Assembly: GCA_023014485.1 (NCBI GenBank)
Contig: JAJOZX010000880.1
Location: 877,501-941,500 of the forward strand
DNA: 64,000 nt
Reading direction: 5' to 3'
Source: Bathynomus jamesi
Taxonomy: Eukaryota; Arthropoda; Malacostraca; Isopoda; Cirolanidae
In this document: one piece after another, positions 22,738-33,455 of the stretch
How the letters are laid out: each line of letters starts with the position of its first letter
Numbering within the stretch: position 1 is the stretch's first letter
Translations under genes and position numbers: made by a program
The notes under the pieces: model-generated
Told to the model about the DNA's origin: nothing
What the model saw: only the letters and a program-made list of their open reading frames with translations
The model's database searches: none

Positions 22738-24850
22738 TCACAGCACATCAGAACGAATGAAAACGGCTGTGCCCCAACAGGGGGACTGCATCAGACGGAG
22801 TGGGGGAAAGATATGACGAAAACCTTCGGAGAGGGCGCAAGGGGCGAATTCCAAGTTGGGTCTCCTGAAGGCAGACGCGCACTGGGTCAAAATCCTGGAT
22901 GAGGAGGAGGAAGTCCTCCTAATTAGGGGAGGCCTCAGCAATTCCATTGAAGGATAGCTGCCATGAAGAGCGGAATACAGGGGGAGCGAGAGATTTAATC
23001 GGGCGAGATTGAGACATGACCAGAAGGACGAGCTGACGAAGCTGGGAGGCGCGTTGAAGAAAGGATGATTGAGGAATGGATGAAAGGAGATGGAGGGTGT
23101 TTAGTTTTCGGAGAATGAGGGTAGGAAGCAGGGCGGGGTGAATCTATCTTCTGAGATGGGGGTGGAGAATATGCCGGGGCATCGGGAGGTCAAGGAGGGA
23201 GGGGGCGGAGAAGGGGTGAATCCGACTTCCGGGATGGAGGTGAAGATGCCAAGGGCATCGGGAGGTTACCGAGGCAGCGGGGCGGTGGAGAAGGAGGGGG
23301 GGGTGGATGTGGGCTTGAATTTGAATTTGAGTCCGCATGACCACCACCATAGAAATGGAGGAGGGAAGGGGACGGTCGCGAAAGGAGACGGCAAAACGAA
23401 AGGGATATCTGAAGGCGGAAGGGATACAAGGGTAGGAAGAGAACTGGTGGGAGAGGGAGCAAGGGGACGGGGGGGAGCCTGAGCAGGGAAGCTTGGCAGA
23501 GGGACCCAAACGCCGGGGGCTGGCGATGGGTCGTTTAACGGAAGAGCACGGAGGGAGGAGAGTCCAGAAGAGGGGGCGGTTTTCGCTACATATGCTGAAA
23601 TGTCAGCAATGGTTTCAGGAGGGTGAGTAAGCTGGTTAGTTGTTACTGAGGTGGAGCAGATGAGGACAGTGGAATCGAAAGTTCTCGGGGGACGGGTGGA
23701 TGAGGCCTGATCAGGCCTAGAATGATTGATAGGGTGTGGAAGAGGACGGTACGGAGGTTGTCGAAGTCATGGGCGAACGGGAGGTAGTCGGGCGGGAAGA
23801 GCGCAGTGTTTGAGCAAAGGTAAGGCCTGGGTGTGTGAATCGGGACCTAACGCGGGCCCTCTTCCTGAAAGCTGACCTTGTCAGATTCCCGGACCGACAG
23901 GACCTCACGTTCGAATAGGTAAGTCGGACAGGAAGAGGAGGCGGCGGCGTGGTCTTTTCCACAATTGGCGCAGCGAGGATGATTCGAACAGGAGGAACCA
24001 TGTGTCGGGGACGCGCAGTTGACGCAAATGTCAGGGGAACTTCGGCATGTCTTACTGACGCGTCCGAATCTCTAGCAAGTAAAAACATCGGTGTGGTCTG
24101 CGGGTATAACGCGGACCGGAAATTGAAGATACCGGCCCTAATTTCCTATGGTAATGGGAATGAGCAAAAGTCAGGATCAATAAGGGAGATGGAATCTTTG
24201 CCCTCTAAACCATATGGGGGGGAGGAGTAAATATGGGATCACCTGAGAGGAGAGGCGGCCAAGAAAATCGACGCTTGAGTATTCCAAAAGGTAGGGAGCA
24301 TGCACTACCCCGTACAAGTGTTAAAGGTAGAGTGGGAGACAATCCAGGAGCTGAAGATAATCAGGGTGAGACTCGTCAGCCCCTACGAAGGGGTCAAAAC
24401 ACTTGTGGAAATAAGACATACGAGAAGTCTTTGAGCGAGGGGGACGCGAGTGTTCCGCAGCTCGAGGGGCAGGGGGGTCAACCCAATCAGGATGCGATCT
24501 TCCAGTGGTAAAGGACTCTAGGGCCTGGTTGCCCACCACTCGAGTGCTAAGCAGTAGTAGTCCGAGAATTAGAAGCAGCGGTCTTAATCCGAGAAGTAGA
24601 AGCCGTAGCTAACAAAAAGGAAGCTTCATCCCCCGCGCGCATCCAGCCACCACCGACTCCAACAAGGGAAAGGCGAATCGTGGGCACACTCGGTCCCACC
24701 GCCAATAGATGTCACGCAGGAGATACATCCATACCCAGTTCCCGTGCCTAAAAGGCGGCCACTCTCATCCAACGCGCGGTGAAAGATGGCAGGGACAGGG
24801 CTTGGTTTTAGAGCGACAAGGGTGAAGGATAACCACCTCCCTCACCCAAG
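22738..24850 (-). pseudogene. I-type LINE ORF1 and EN N-terminal half
   Basis: The minus strand near 24060-23930 encodes two zinc knuckles, CVNCASPTHGSSC and CANCGKDHAAASSSC, followed by YLFEREVLSVRESDKV, the usual layout of a gag-like nucleic-acid-binding ORF1 in I/R1/jockey elements. A low-complexity Pro/Ser-rich stretch (23.1-23.5 kb) follows, then the start of the endonuclease with VCLQETQLG near 22870. Many open frames in 23.1-24.5 kb on either strand are side effects of the G/C-rich composition. Frames are shifted, so it is inactive. Confidence 0.6.
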
Positions 24851-25581
24851 GTCCAAGGAAAGAGTCTAGTCAAGGTCCAAAACAAAGCCAAATGCGGGGG
24901 GAAAAAAAGGCCAGACATTGGAAAGATTCAACGAAAATCAGCATGGATTCCCATCAGGTAGGTCATGCCTATCGCAACTAATAGACCACAACAACAATAT
25001 CCTAGATGCACTGGAAGGCAATGGCAACTACGATGTCATATACGCAGATTTTGCTAAAGCTTTCGACAAATATGATCACGGTATAATAGCACATAAAATG
25101 AAATATATGGGAATAACAGGCAAAGTGGGAAAATGGATCTACAACTTCCTCAGAGAACGTTTACAGGTCATCAAAATTCAAAGTATATCATCATCAGAAT
25201 CAGAAGTATGCAGTTCAGTACCACAAGGGACAGTACTGGTCCCACTCCTGTTCATTATCATGCTAACAGACAGAGACAGTGGAGTAAACAGCAACAGTAT
25301 AGTAACATCCTTTGCAGACAATACAAAAATCAGCAGAAAAATCAGTGGTGCAAATGAGGTAGAGGCCTTGCAGAGGGACACGAACAAAATATACAAATGG
25401 TCAGAAGACAACATGTCATTTAACACTGAGAAATTTCAGCTCTTGAGATATGGTAGAAAAGAGGAACTTAAACAAACTGCATATTATGCTCCAGATAGAC
25501 AGGAAGTTCAGAAGTACGAAAGGCATCGATCTGGGAGTAATAATGACACATGATGTGAAATTCGAAACAAAATCAGATAGC

Positions 25582-25742
25582 GATAAATAAGCCCAGTAAA
25601 GCCTAAAGCTTAAGGGCCAAATTAAAAATAAAAAAAATAAATAGTCGAGCTTCACAATTATTTGTGTCATTGTAAAAATTGTAAGTTGTAAAAAGACTAC
25701 TGTATTTTTTATTATTAATAAAGGTTATTCTATTCTATTCTA
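25582..25742 (+). mobile_element. Short retroelement 3' end with (ATTCT)n tail
   Basis: About 160 bp interrupt the LINE reading between KFETKSD and AKRVAG. The segment ends AATAAAGGTTATTCTATTCTATTCTA, a poly(A) signal-like motif followed by a pentanucleotide tail as seen at LINE/SINE 3' ends. It is too short to classify. Confidence 0.5.
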
Positions 25743-26240
25743 AAGCAAAAAGAGTCGCGGGACAGGTACTAAGAACGTTCAAAAGAAGGGACAGGACAGT
25801 AATGATTCCCTGCTAAAAACACTGATTATACCAAAACTTGAATACTGCTCAGTTTTGATGTCCCCCATATAAAAAGGAAGAAACTAATAAACTAGAAGAA
25901 ACGCAAAGACATTTCACAGCCAAGATTGATGGCTGCAAAGAACTCAACTACTGGGAAAGACTACGTAAACTAAATCTGTACTCCCTGGAAAGAAGAAGAG
26001 AGGATACACCATAATCTTCATATGGAAAATGAAAAAAAAAAACTGGTAGCAAACCTAAAACTAAACCCAATTACCATTCAAACAACACTGGGAAATAGGG
26101 AAGGCAGAATGTGCAGTGTTCACAAATTAAAGGCCCGACAAGGGACCCTCCTCAACACTGAAGGAAAATAGCTTGGTTGTCAGGGGGCCAAGACTTTTTA
26201 GCCAGCTTCCAAAGAACCTCAGAAACGTTACAGGGGTCAA

Positions 26241-27075
26241 CAGTGGCGGATCTAGCTAGATGCAGGCGGTGCAGTGCACAGGGGCCCGGACCATTGGGGG
26301 GGGGCCTGTTTGTTTGATATTTCATAACACCTTGGCAAGGGAAAATAATAATTTTCAAGTATTTCATATAAAAATTAGATCAAATATGCATGAAAATATA
26401 AGTCCTTTAAACTTGTTTAATGCATTTATAAACATGGTTATTCTTTCGATTACGGGCCCCTTTCTGGTAAAACTGTATATGTACTATATATGTTAAATAC
26501 ATAATTGGTCATCTGAAATGATGTCTGCAATAGATAAAAATCAAAATTAGAATTCAAAATGCTGAAACCATCACATTATTCTACTATCTGGTATACTAGT
26601 ATATTACTGTATATACTATACTACACTGTGACACCACTTATTTCTGATCGCACGTCGACGCACGAAACGAAACGTTTCAAAACGTTCAGAAATAATATTC
26701 TTCGTTTGGGATCTGTCGACTCGACAAGCAGTGAAGCGTCAGTTTCAATGGCTGAGTGGATGAGTGTGCGAATAAAAATTACGTTAATTGATTTTCTGCA
26801 GTGTATTATTGAATACTACTGACTATAGTGAATCACTGTGTACTACTTTTTAAATTTTACGAAAAGTTATTGTTATTTGTTAGTCAGTTATTGCTAAAAT
26901 CAATAAATTGAGGTGAATTAGAATAGATAGAAAACACAAATTGATTGGAACCAGTTTTAAGGGCCACCTTGAGTGGATCGAAAGGTTTTTCTGGTTCATA
27001 TGTATAAACTAAACTAAAATCTAAATTTTGTGGGGCCCATAAATAATTTTTGCAGACACTCTTGCTCCGCCACTG
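26241..27075. mobile_element. hAT-type element, 835 bp, non-autonomous
   Basis: The ends CAGTGGCGGATCTAGC and, read inward from the right, CAGTGGCGGAGCAAG are inverted. Flanks GGGGTCAA (26233-26240) and GGGGTCGA (27076-27083) are an 8-bp duplication with one mismatch. Removing it rejoins the L2-like reading frame around TGVEVEVFKK. It is A/T-rich inside, and the 87-codon frame at 26559-26822 has no known similarity. Confidence 0.85.
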
Positions 27076-27239
27076 GGGGTCGAAGTTGAAGTCTTTAAGA
27101 AAAGACTAGATGCCTGGCTCAGGACTGTACCAGATGAGCCAGGTGTGCCAGGAGAGCGCAAGAAAGCAACTCGCTCCTCCACCAAGCCAGACCTAGAGGC
27201 GGGGCTACCAGCTTGACCTGCGTGTGAAGAGACCAACGC

Positions 27240-27930
27240 ACAGAACAGCAACAAATATATATATATATCGTAAAGAACGACGCTTGTATAGGAGAACATT
27301 CCGCGCAAGATGAGAAGAGAGAACGAACAATGAAAAAATGAGGTAACCACCCGGGATCTTCCGATTGCCGGTCAGATATGATAACCACTACACCATGGTC
27401 CTCAATCGATCAGAAGTCGTAATTCCTCTACATACGCGCAGAAACCAGTGCCCCGACGGGGGCACCTCCCGCGCACACATACATTTTCAACTGCAAAGAA
27501 CACGCAGTATAATTAACGTAAAGAATGACGCTTGTTAGAAGAACATTCCGCGCAAGATGAGGAGGGAGAATGAAAAAATGAGGTAAGTTAATTTGGGATG
27601 TTCTTCTAACAAGCGTCGTTCTTTACGTTAATTATACTGCGTGTTCTTTGCAGTTGAAATGTGTGTGTATAGGTGCGGCATGCGGGAGGTGCCCCCCTCG
27701 GGGCATTGGTTTCTGCGCGTATGTAGGAGGATTACGACTTCTGATCGAGTGAGGTCCATGGTGTAATGGTTATCATATCTGACCGGCAATCGGAAGATCC
27801 AGGGTGGTTCTCATTTTTTCATTTGTTCGTTCTCCCTCCTAATCTTTCGCCGAATGTTCTTTTAACAAGCGTCGGTCTTTACGTTAATTATTCTGCGTGT
27901 TCTTTGCAGTTGAAAAAAATAAAAAAAAAA
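27240..27930. repeat. Inverted pair of tRNA-like SINE units
   Basis: Two copies of one unit face each other: minus-strand copy about 27275-27535, plus-strand copy about 27590-27885, with a partial third (about 27850-27915). Each contains a tRNA-like head, CCATGGTGTAATGGTTATCA then TCTGACCGGCAATCGGAAGA, where TGGTGTAATGG resembles a pol III A box. The B box position (GGGTGGTT) is decayed. Units share TCTTTGCAGTTGAAA and GTCGTTCTTTACGTTAA blocks. The region is bounded by A/T microsatellites. It is SINE-like and not a functional tRNA gene. Confidence 0.6.
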
Positions 27931-27945
27931 TATATATAATATATA

Positions 27946-28430
27946 TAGGGTGTTTCATAACATGTGGGACGCACTTTCAGGATGGATTCAGGACCTGAAA
28001 ACAATGAAAAAAAAGTTGTCCGAAATCGCTTTGTTTCCGAGTTACAGCCCGTTGTGTGTTCCATCAAGTATCCGCCTTACCTTTAAAGGAAGTGCTCAAA
28101 ATGACCGCCTGACGCGTTCAAACATTCCAGGTATTGCTCGAATTTTCTGGCATCCTTGTTCTACACATTGGCGAAGCATTTCAACGTAAACGATGGATTT
28201 CGGATGACCCCCCCAGATAAAAATCGAGTGGATTCAGGTCCGGGGAGCGAGCAGGCCACGCAATGGGTCCTCCACGGCCTATCCATTTATCAGGGAAATG
28301 GTCATTCAAATAGTCTCTGGCTTCTTGACTAAAATGAGGCGGAGCGCCGTCATGCATAAACCACATACGCCGTCGAACACCAAAGAGGAACTTCATCTAT
28401 TAAATCGCTTAAATCATTCTTTTAAAAATT
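27946..28430 (-). mobile_element. Tc1/mariner-superfamily transposon remnant
   Basis: The left end AGGGTGTTTCATAACATGTG next to a TA repeat is a typical terminus of this superfamily. The minus strand at 28396-28181 reads FMHDGAPPHFSQEARDYLN, DKWIGRGGPIAWPARSPDLN and PLDF, the DDE_3 block with the second catalytic D (HDGAP) and the SPDLN-PLD motif. The N-terminal DNA-binding half and the right terminus are missing. The tail downstream is decayed. Confidence 0.75.
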
Positions 28431-28915
28431 GGAGGGGGGGGGGGGGAACGAAGCATGGTCCCTGATTTGGACTGGCATTGTCCGCATACACTTATGGGAG
28501 ATGAACATACCTCCACCTTCATAGGCAGAATTTGTAATGCGAAACATTTTCAGTCATTTGGTTACTATTCCGTAAGGTTACGCACGCACGCACGCACCAG
28601 GGTACTAATTAAGATACCAATTTTGCTCTGTTTAGGACCAAATTTCTACTTGTGCTTTTTAAAGGAAGATACTTCCCCATTTAGTCATTCATTTTTTTTT
28701 TAAATGAATTTTTGCTAAACTTGCGACCTGCGTCATACAAATATTCTAACTGTACCGCACATGTCATCGTGAAGCGTCAGTTGAAAAATTAAGTAAATTA
28801 AGTCATTGGAAAGGGATCCCATCTCGTAATAATCAGCTTTAATGTCTATGTTTTGTTAAATCAACCATCAATAGTAGTAATTACTTAATGTGAAAAATTG
28901 AATCCGTTTTAAGTA
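28431..28915. other. Non-coding, G12 tract and CACG microsatellite
   Basis: This stretch contains a long G homopolymer near 28433-28446, a GCAC tetranucleotide run near 28580-28600, and otherwise A/T-rich sequence with no coding or terminal-repeat structure. Confidence 0.5.
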
Positions 28916-30311
28916 CGGGGTGTCAGCAAATGACTGCCCCCCCCCCCCCCCCCCCCTGTAGAGCAAAAACTAGAAGAGATAGAATAAAAACCGGCGAGAC
29001 CACACTTGAAAGAGCGTTAAAATCTGAATAAAAAACCATTATTTCTATTCCTGTGATTTTAATTCTTACCATTTTTTTTCCCCACAGAAACCATGGCATC
29101 ATCTATTTTGAACGATTCAGAGAAAAAAGCGAGTTCTTACCTCATTCGAGCTGTCACATTTCGTGAAGCAAAGGAAGCTGGTGCAACTTTCAAACTCGAC
29201 ACTGGGTGGCTGAGAGATTAAAAAGATCAGAAGACTTTGTCAAAAGGAATTGGAATAAGAATCCTGAAGATTGTGAAACAGAATTTCGAGGAGGAAGACC
29301 GGAGAAATTATCTCAAGAATCGAAAGACATTGTGCTTGCTGCATCACGGCGCCGAAAGAAGAGCTGCTCTGAGTAGCGAAAGAGATACTTATCGTCGTGG
29401 TAAGATAGTCAATCGGCAACTTGTGCATCAATTTCGAGTTCGCCAAGGCTTGAGTGCTTGGCATGAAATAGCTAAGCCACGGAAGAGTGATCTTAATATT
29501 GAAGATCGGCTATGGTTTTGTGATTATCTTGAGGAATGGACGGAAGACGATTTCCTTCACTTGGTTGTCAGCGATGAATTCTTCGTTTATGTCTCCAGAA
29601 AACAAATTTTCAGAATGATCGGGTTTGGGCAACAACTCCTGATGAAGTCCCAGACGACCAGAAGTATCGAGAAATAGTAAAAAATCCAGCATGTGTGGGT
29701 GTTTTCATTATGTTCTCTATTCGGAAGCTCATCTGGGTTATCAAACCAAGAGGAACTAGTTGGGATGGGCCTTATTTTCGAAATGTAATTTTAGCCCAAC
29801 ATGTAATTCCGTTTTTGAAAGACCCCGTGTGTGTTTTGGATGTTGAACAGGCAACCTTTCTTCACGACAAAGCCCCCTGTATGAAAGCACTTGCGACTCA
29901 ACAACTGCTTAAGGACAACATTGATTTTTTTTCGGAAATAATGAATGGCCTGGCAATTCTCCCGATCTTAATGTCTGTGAACATGTCGGATCCATCATGA
30001 AGGATCGGGTGGAGTCCTTAATGCTGGAACAACCCATTCAGAATCGTATTCAACAGAAATTATGACTGCAAAGATCAACGAAGTCCTTGAAGAAATGAGT
30101 CATGATACCGATCTCTTTGAGACACTTCTGGGATCATACTCCCGTCGATTAATGGCCGTCAGAGCTGCAAATGGGGGCAACACCCGATATTAAAACAAGT
30201 GTTTTTTATTCAAAATTAAACGCTTTCGCGTGGTTTTGTCTGTTTTTTCTATTCCTTTCAGTTTCTTCTGTACAGGCGAGGGGGGGGGGGCAATCATTTC
30301 CTGACACCCTT
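28916..30311 (+). mobile_element. Tc1/mariner-like transposon, complete but dead
   Basis: The termini are CGGGGTGTCAGCAAATGACTG (left, trimmed) and, read inward from the right, AAGGGTGTCAGGAAATGATT, each immediately followed internally by a C8-C19 run. TA lies outside both ends (28914-28915, 30312-30313). Coding sequence starts at about ATG 29093 (MASSILNDSEKKASSYLI). ORF 29237-29677 and frame-shifted parts follow, including SQESKDIVLAASRRRKK, VSDEFF, KPRGTSWDGPYFRNVILAQH, CVLDVEQATFLHDKAPC (second catalytic D) and NVCEHVGSIMKDRVE, ending near 30194. An early stop near 29219 and frameshifts disable it. Confidence 0.8.
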
Positions 30312-30770
30312 TACTCTTGATAGAATTCCTTGATCAAATTGTGTTTGTGGACAGTCTCGTGATAATTAGAAATTTGATGTTGAATAAATTCTGTAAACAC
30401 AAAATACTCTTTTCTTAAGAACTTTTTACTCTGAATATGAACTGTTAATAAAGGTTAGTAAAACAATAACAAATTAAAATTTTATTAACAAGGAATAAAT
30501 CTCCAAATAAAAGAATCGAATGTACTTTTTCTAACATGTCCCTCCGAGTTTACGGTCTATCGACGAGTATTTGCTAAACTGAATTAAGTTAACGTCGATG
30601 TTTTGATCTTGTCGATCTGACGAGTATAAGTAGTTTGGTCTCTCGATGAACCGTGAATATCATTGTATTAAATGACAATCGTTAAAATGAACGACAAAGG
30701 CTCCATGTAAAGATAAACTGAATTTCACAAAATGGAAACATTTTAAAAACAAATAAATAAAGTGTCATCA
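30312..30770. other. A/T-rich DNA downstream of NUDT14
   Basis: There is no coding or repeat structure here. It lies 3' of the NUDT14 stop codon on the minus strand and may hold the 3' UTR and polyadenylation site. The minus strand has TTTATTTATTTGTTT just after the stop, but a canonical AATAAA cannot be assigned with confidence. Confidence 0.4.
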
Positions 30771-30934
30771 TCAAGGAGAGTAGTGTAAGGGAGCTTTGTG
30801 CTGTAAGAACCACATTATACCAAAGAGGAAGCCTCCCGAGCTATTAACATGAGGTCTTTTCAGCAAATCTCTCACTTCTTCAATGGATAATTCAACTACG
30901 TCAATCAATTCACCCTCGGCAGCCACTCCGCCTC
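30771..30934 (-). CDS. NUDT14: NUDT14 orthologue (UDP-sugar diphosphatase), last coding exon
   Basis: Encodes GGVAAEGELIDVVELSIEEV, then FGIMWFLQHKAPLHYSP and a stop, matching the C-terminus of animal NUDT14 (EEGELIEVV... GVIFGVSWF in the human protein). The acceptor CGTTTTAG precedes 30934, and the phase completes the glycine codon opened in the exon at 31764-31840. NUDT14 is a cytosolic, Mg-dependent Nudix enzyme that splits UDP-glucose to glucose 1-phosphate and UMP. Joined, the four exons here give 567 nt (188 residues and stop), against about 222 residues for human, the deficit corresponding to the missing N-terminal exon. Open frames, consensus splice sites and conserved residues suggest a live gene. 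Confidence 0.9.
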
Positions 30935-31161
30935 CTAAAACGAAAGAAAACATCTTCTCTTTTCAATACTAAACTGCAGCCGTTTTCCTGCCTGGGGAAA
31001 AGTCGTGGCCGTCAGGTGAGAGGTTAAATGACAATGGGAACCGTCCTCCGCATTCAGATGATGCAGTGACTCGTGTTCGGATTCCACGTAAAGTTGTAGG
31101 TTCCTTCCGTTACATAACTTTTGTATCTTCAGTTATAATGCACCGCAAAATGCGTACAAAT

Positions 31162-31384
31162 TTTGCATTGTACAAAAATATTTTGCCTCCCAGTGGTATC
31201 GGTGTCAGACTCTAGGCAGGTAAGTTCTGGGTTGGCTCCCTGTTGCTGGCTCTTGGGTTGGGTTGAGCAGGCCACCCACCCTGTCAATGTTCGGGTTCTG
31301 ATAACCACTGGATATCACCCCCTCATACAGTGAGGAAGTGTGTTTCCAGGTGTTACAACACAACCAAAAAAAAAAAAAAAAAAA
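31162..31384 (+). mobile_element. Poly(A)-ended retroposon-like segment
   Basis: About 220 bp ends in an A18 tract (31365-31384) and is flanked by CGTACAAAT on both sides (31153-31161 and 31385-31393), as expected for a 9-bp target duplication from LINE-mediated insertion. No tRNA-like head was recognised, so it may be a SINE of another origin or a processed fragment. Confidence 0.5.
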
Positions 31385-31553
31385 CGTACAAATCCCATCA
31401 ATAAAATGTGACACTCGGCCATTAAAAAACTGTACTTCCTACCCATGTATGCATCAATCCAGATATCTTAAGTTGCTTACTTTACCCAATGAATTGATGA
31501 GAAAAACCATCACTGATTACTTCCTGCATTATCATCGCTTTGGTAAATAAATA

Positions 31554-31721
31554 CAAGGCGTTCTAAAATTACCAAGTAAACTTTTATATTTCTGTCGATC
31601 AGTAGTCGGATGTTGTGAACAATGTGTTAAAGTTGAAGGAAGACACTTCGAACATCTAAATAAACAATTATTGTTGCTGTATTTGAAATAAAAGTTTACT
31701 ACGTAATTTTAAAACACCGTG
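31554..31721. mobile_element. Mariner-derived MITE, 168 bp
   Basis: The ends CAAGGCGTTCTAAAATTACC and, inward from the right, CACGGTGTTTTAAAATTACG form inverted repeats that continue with GTAAACTTTTAT on both sides. TA flanks the element. A short plus-strand relic (VVGCCEQCVKVEGRHFEHL) resembles the C-terminal tail of a Tc1/mariner-superfamily transposase, so this is a deletion derivative. Confidence 0.75.
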
Positions 31722-31763
31722 TATAGCTCGTATTTAAGGCTTCAGAACTGTAAGTCTCCTTAC

Positions 31764-31840
31764 CTCCGGAAACTTTCATAGCGTCATCCACTTCCACATA
31801 AAATATAGTTTGCTTCTCGCCAGACACACCAACACCGGCT
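31764..31840 (-). CDS. NUDT14: NUDT14 orthologue, penultimate exon
   Basis: 77-bp exon bounded by acceptor TTATTAG and donor G/GTAAGG. Encodes AGVGVSGEKQTIFYVEVDDA followed by MKVSG, aligning with the human segment [20 protein letters not shown]. It is too short for ordinary ORF detection. It enters in phase 2 (one base completes the Arg codon started at 38083) and leaves one base for the next exon, so the three-exon join stays in frame. This part lies between the Nudix box and the C-terminal helix of the family. Confidence 0.9.
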
Positions 31841-32089
31841 CTAATAATGAATAGCTTTTTAGGTGAACAAGTTATTATAAATAATTTCTACACAAATCTG
31901 TTTACAAGATATTTCATGTGGTTTATACTGTAATGCCACTGTGAACAACGTAAAACAAGGAGAGGATTTTTCATATATTATTTTTACCATAATATTTCTG
32001 GCAAAATTAAAATCTTGTGTTCACTAAAAGTGAAGGAGTGGAGTAACATTCCATGGTTACTCGTACAAATAATAATAACAACAACAACA

Positions 32090-33300
32090 ACTAGATGGGC
32101 TCGCTTTGCTCGGGCAAACGCTCTATTGCCGTCTTTAATTTTACTGCCGTTTATATTGGATAACTAATATGCAATTCTCTGCAAATATAAACCTTTCAAA
32201 ATATTTTAATTATTTTTGTTGCAAGCAGCGAAAATACGTCAATTTACCATGTCCAACTTAAATTTTGAAATTCCTTATTTAAAACGTTGTCAAAATTATT
32301 TCAGCACTACCTACATAGTCGAACGCGCTAATATTGTGGGAATAAGCCCATTACAGTATATTCTGAACATTCTTGCCGAGCTTCATCACGATTGGATGAA
32401 AAGCCATAATTTTAGAAATTATCACTAATACTGCTAATACTATTAGTAATAGAAATTTTAATGATGATATTATTAGCTTATGTTTAGAGGAGAATATTTT
32501 TACTTCTATCACTTTTGCTGGTACGCGCAATATTTTTGCAGATGATATATTGACCTATGTAAAAACTTGATGGAATAAGCTTTCTCGGGCTATTCCATAA
32601 AGCTCTACATTGTTAATATTCCCTCCAAAGTTTCGTGAACATCCAAAAAGTATTTAGAAAACTGGTAATGTGTGGGGGTCCCCTTCAAAAAGAAATGAGT
32701 CATAAACTGCACATAGCCAATATATACTAAATGACTTTCGGAAAGTAGAGGAGAATACAAAAAAAAAGTCTGTTCTGAAAACATTGAGATTTTTTGTTGT
32801 GCCATCTTTGACGACGTTTTTCACACTTTGACAGGATGCCCTGAGTAGGTATGTAGGAATTTTTCCGAAATGATAAAGAATCAGAAGAACATCCGTCTCT
32901 ATATTTGTACCAAATTTTACCATGATAGATTGAAAATTCACGATTTTAGAAATTATCACTAATACCGATAATACTATCAGTGTTAGCAATTTTTGAAGGT
33001 ACAGTATTATTATTATTATTATTATTATTAGCTTATATTTCGGAGAATATTTTTATTCCTATCACTTTTGTTGTACGGATAATATTTCCGGAGATGATGT
33101 AGTGATTTATGGTCAAAATGTGCGAATAAACCCATTAACCCCGAACATTTTTGTAGTGTTGTCTAAATGCGTGTATTTGAAACGGTACGTATTCGACCCA
33201 GTCGGCGTTAGAGGGTTAAGGCATATCATTAGAACCCCACAGGGGTAATAAATGTTAAATTCATGAAAATCTGACCAGTAGTTAAGTCAGAAAGCGTGAC
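32090..33300. repeat. Repeat with two diverged internal copies
   Basis: The block beginning AAATTATCACTAATAC at about 32412-32570 recurs at about 32948-33115, with shared landmarks GGAGAATATTTTTA, CTATCACTTTTG and AATATTT...GATGAT. The start GGGCTCGCTTTGCTCGGGC recalls a motif common in arthropod repeats. Neither open frame inside (70 and 111 codons) resembles a known protein. The class of element is unknown. Confidence 0.5.
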
Positions 33301-33319
33301 AGAAAAACGGAATACTAAA

Positions 33320-33455
33320 TAACAATTGATAATAATTAATAATAATTAATAATAATAATTAATAATAATTAATAATAATAATTAATAATAATTAATAATA
33401 ATAATAATTGGAACGATTTCAATAAGAATTTCGTTGTGAAATTCTTAATAATAAT
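33320..33455. repeat. AATAATAATT microsatellite
   Basis: Imperfect AAT/AATT tandem repeats run over about 130 bp, with a shorter ATT tract at 33007-33032. No other content. Confidence 0.9.

Larger units (their letters stand above)
18006..24900 (-). mobile_element. I-type LINE (gag-knuckle, EN, RT, RNase H), nearly full length
   Basis: Read on the minus strand, the element runs from about 24900 to 18006. It has an ORF1 region with zinc knuckles, an AP-endonuclease, an RT, an RNase H and a C-terminal cysteine motif. That order, especially the RNase H, fits the I/Ingi group of non-LTR elements. Two younger insertions break it: a hAT-type MITE (20290-20762) and an unclassified segment (about 22105-22735). 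Base composition is far more G/C-rich than the surroundings, with the plus strand strongly purine-biased. The 3' side ends in a short ATTC repeat (CTATTCATTCATG). Multiple frameshifts make it inactive. Confidence 0.8.
24905..27215 (+). mobile_element. L2-like LINE with two inserts
   Basis: ORF 24918-25553 holds RT motifs FNENQHGFPSGRSCLSQLID, VIYADFAKAFDKYDHGIIAH (catalytic D in YADF), SSVPQGTVLVPLLFIIM and TSFADNTKIS (FADD changed to FADN). The C-terminal part continues in broken frames: AKRVAGQVLRTFKRR (about 25743), LEETQRHFTAKIDGCKELNYWERLRKL, then past the MITE at 26241-27075 VEVEVFKKRLDAWLRTVPDEP. It is related in type to 1-1400 and 39380-40418. The insert at about 25582-25742 ends in a repeated ATTCT tail. 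The FADN change alone should abolish RT activity. Confidence 0.8.
30935..31763 (-). other. NUDT14 last intron with two small insertions
   Basis: GT-AG intron of 829 bp. It carries a SINE-like poly(A)-ended segment (31162-31384) and a 168-bp TA-flanked MITE (31554-31721), and otherwise no recognisable features. Confidence 0.75.

Noticed and set aside
23138..23509. Overlapping open frames on both strands, glycine/proline-rich
   Set aside because: A low-complexity, G/C-rich part of the I-type LINE gives chance open frames on several frames; only the ORF1 reading with zinc knuckles nearby is supported.
27745..27830. Candidate functional tRNA gene
   Set aside because: A-box-like sequence is present, but the B box and acceptor/T-arm pairing are not intact, and the same unit occurs inverted nearby, so a SINE is more likely.
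28455..28703. 82-codon plus-strand frame
   Set aside because: It overlaps a tetranucleotide repeat and has no protein similarity that I recognise.
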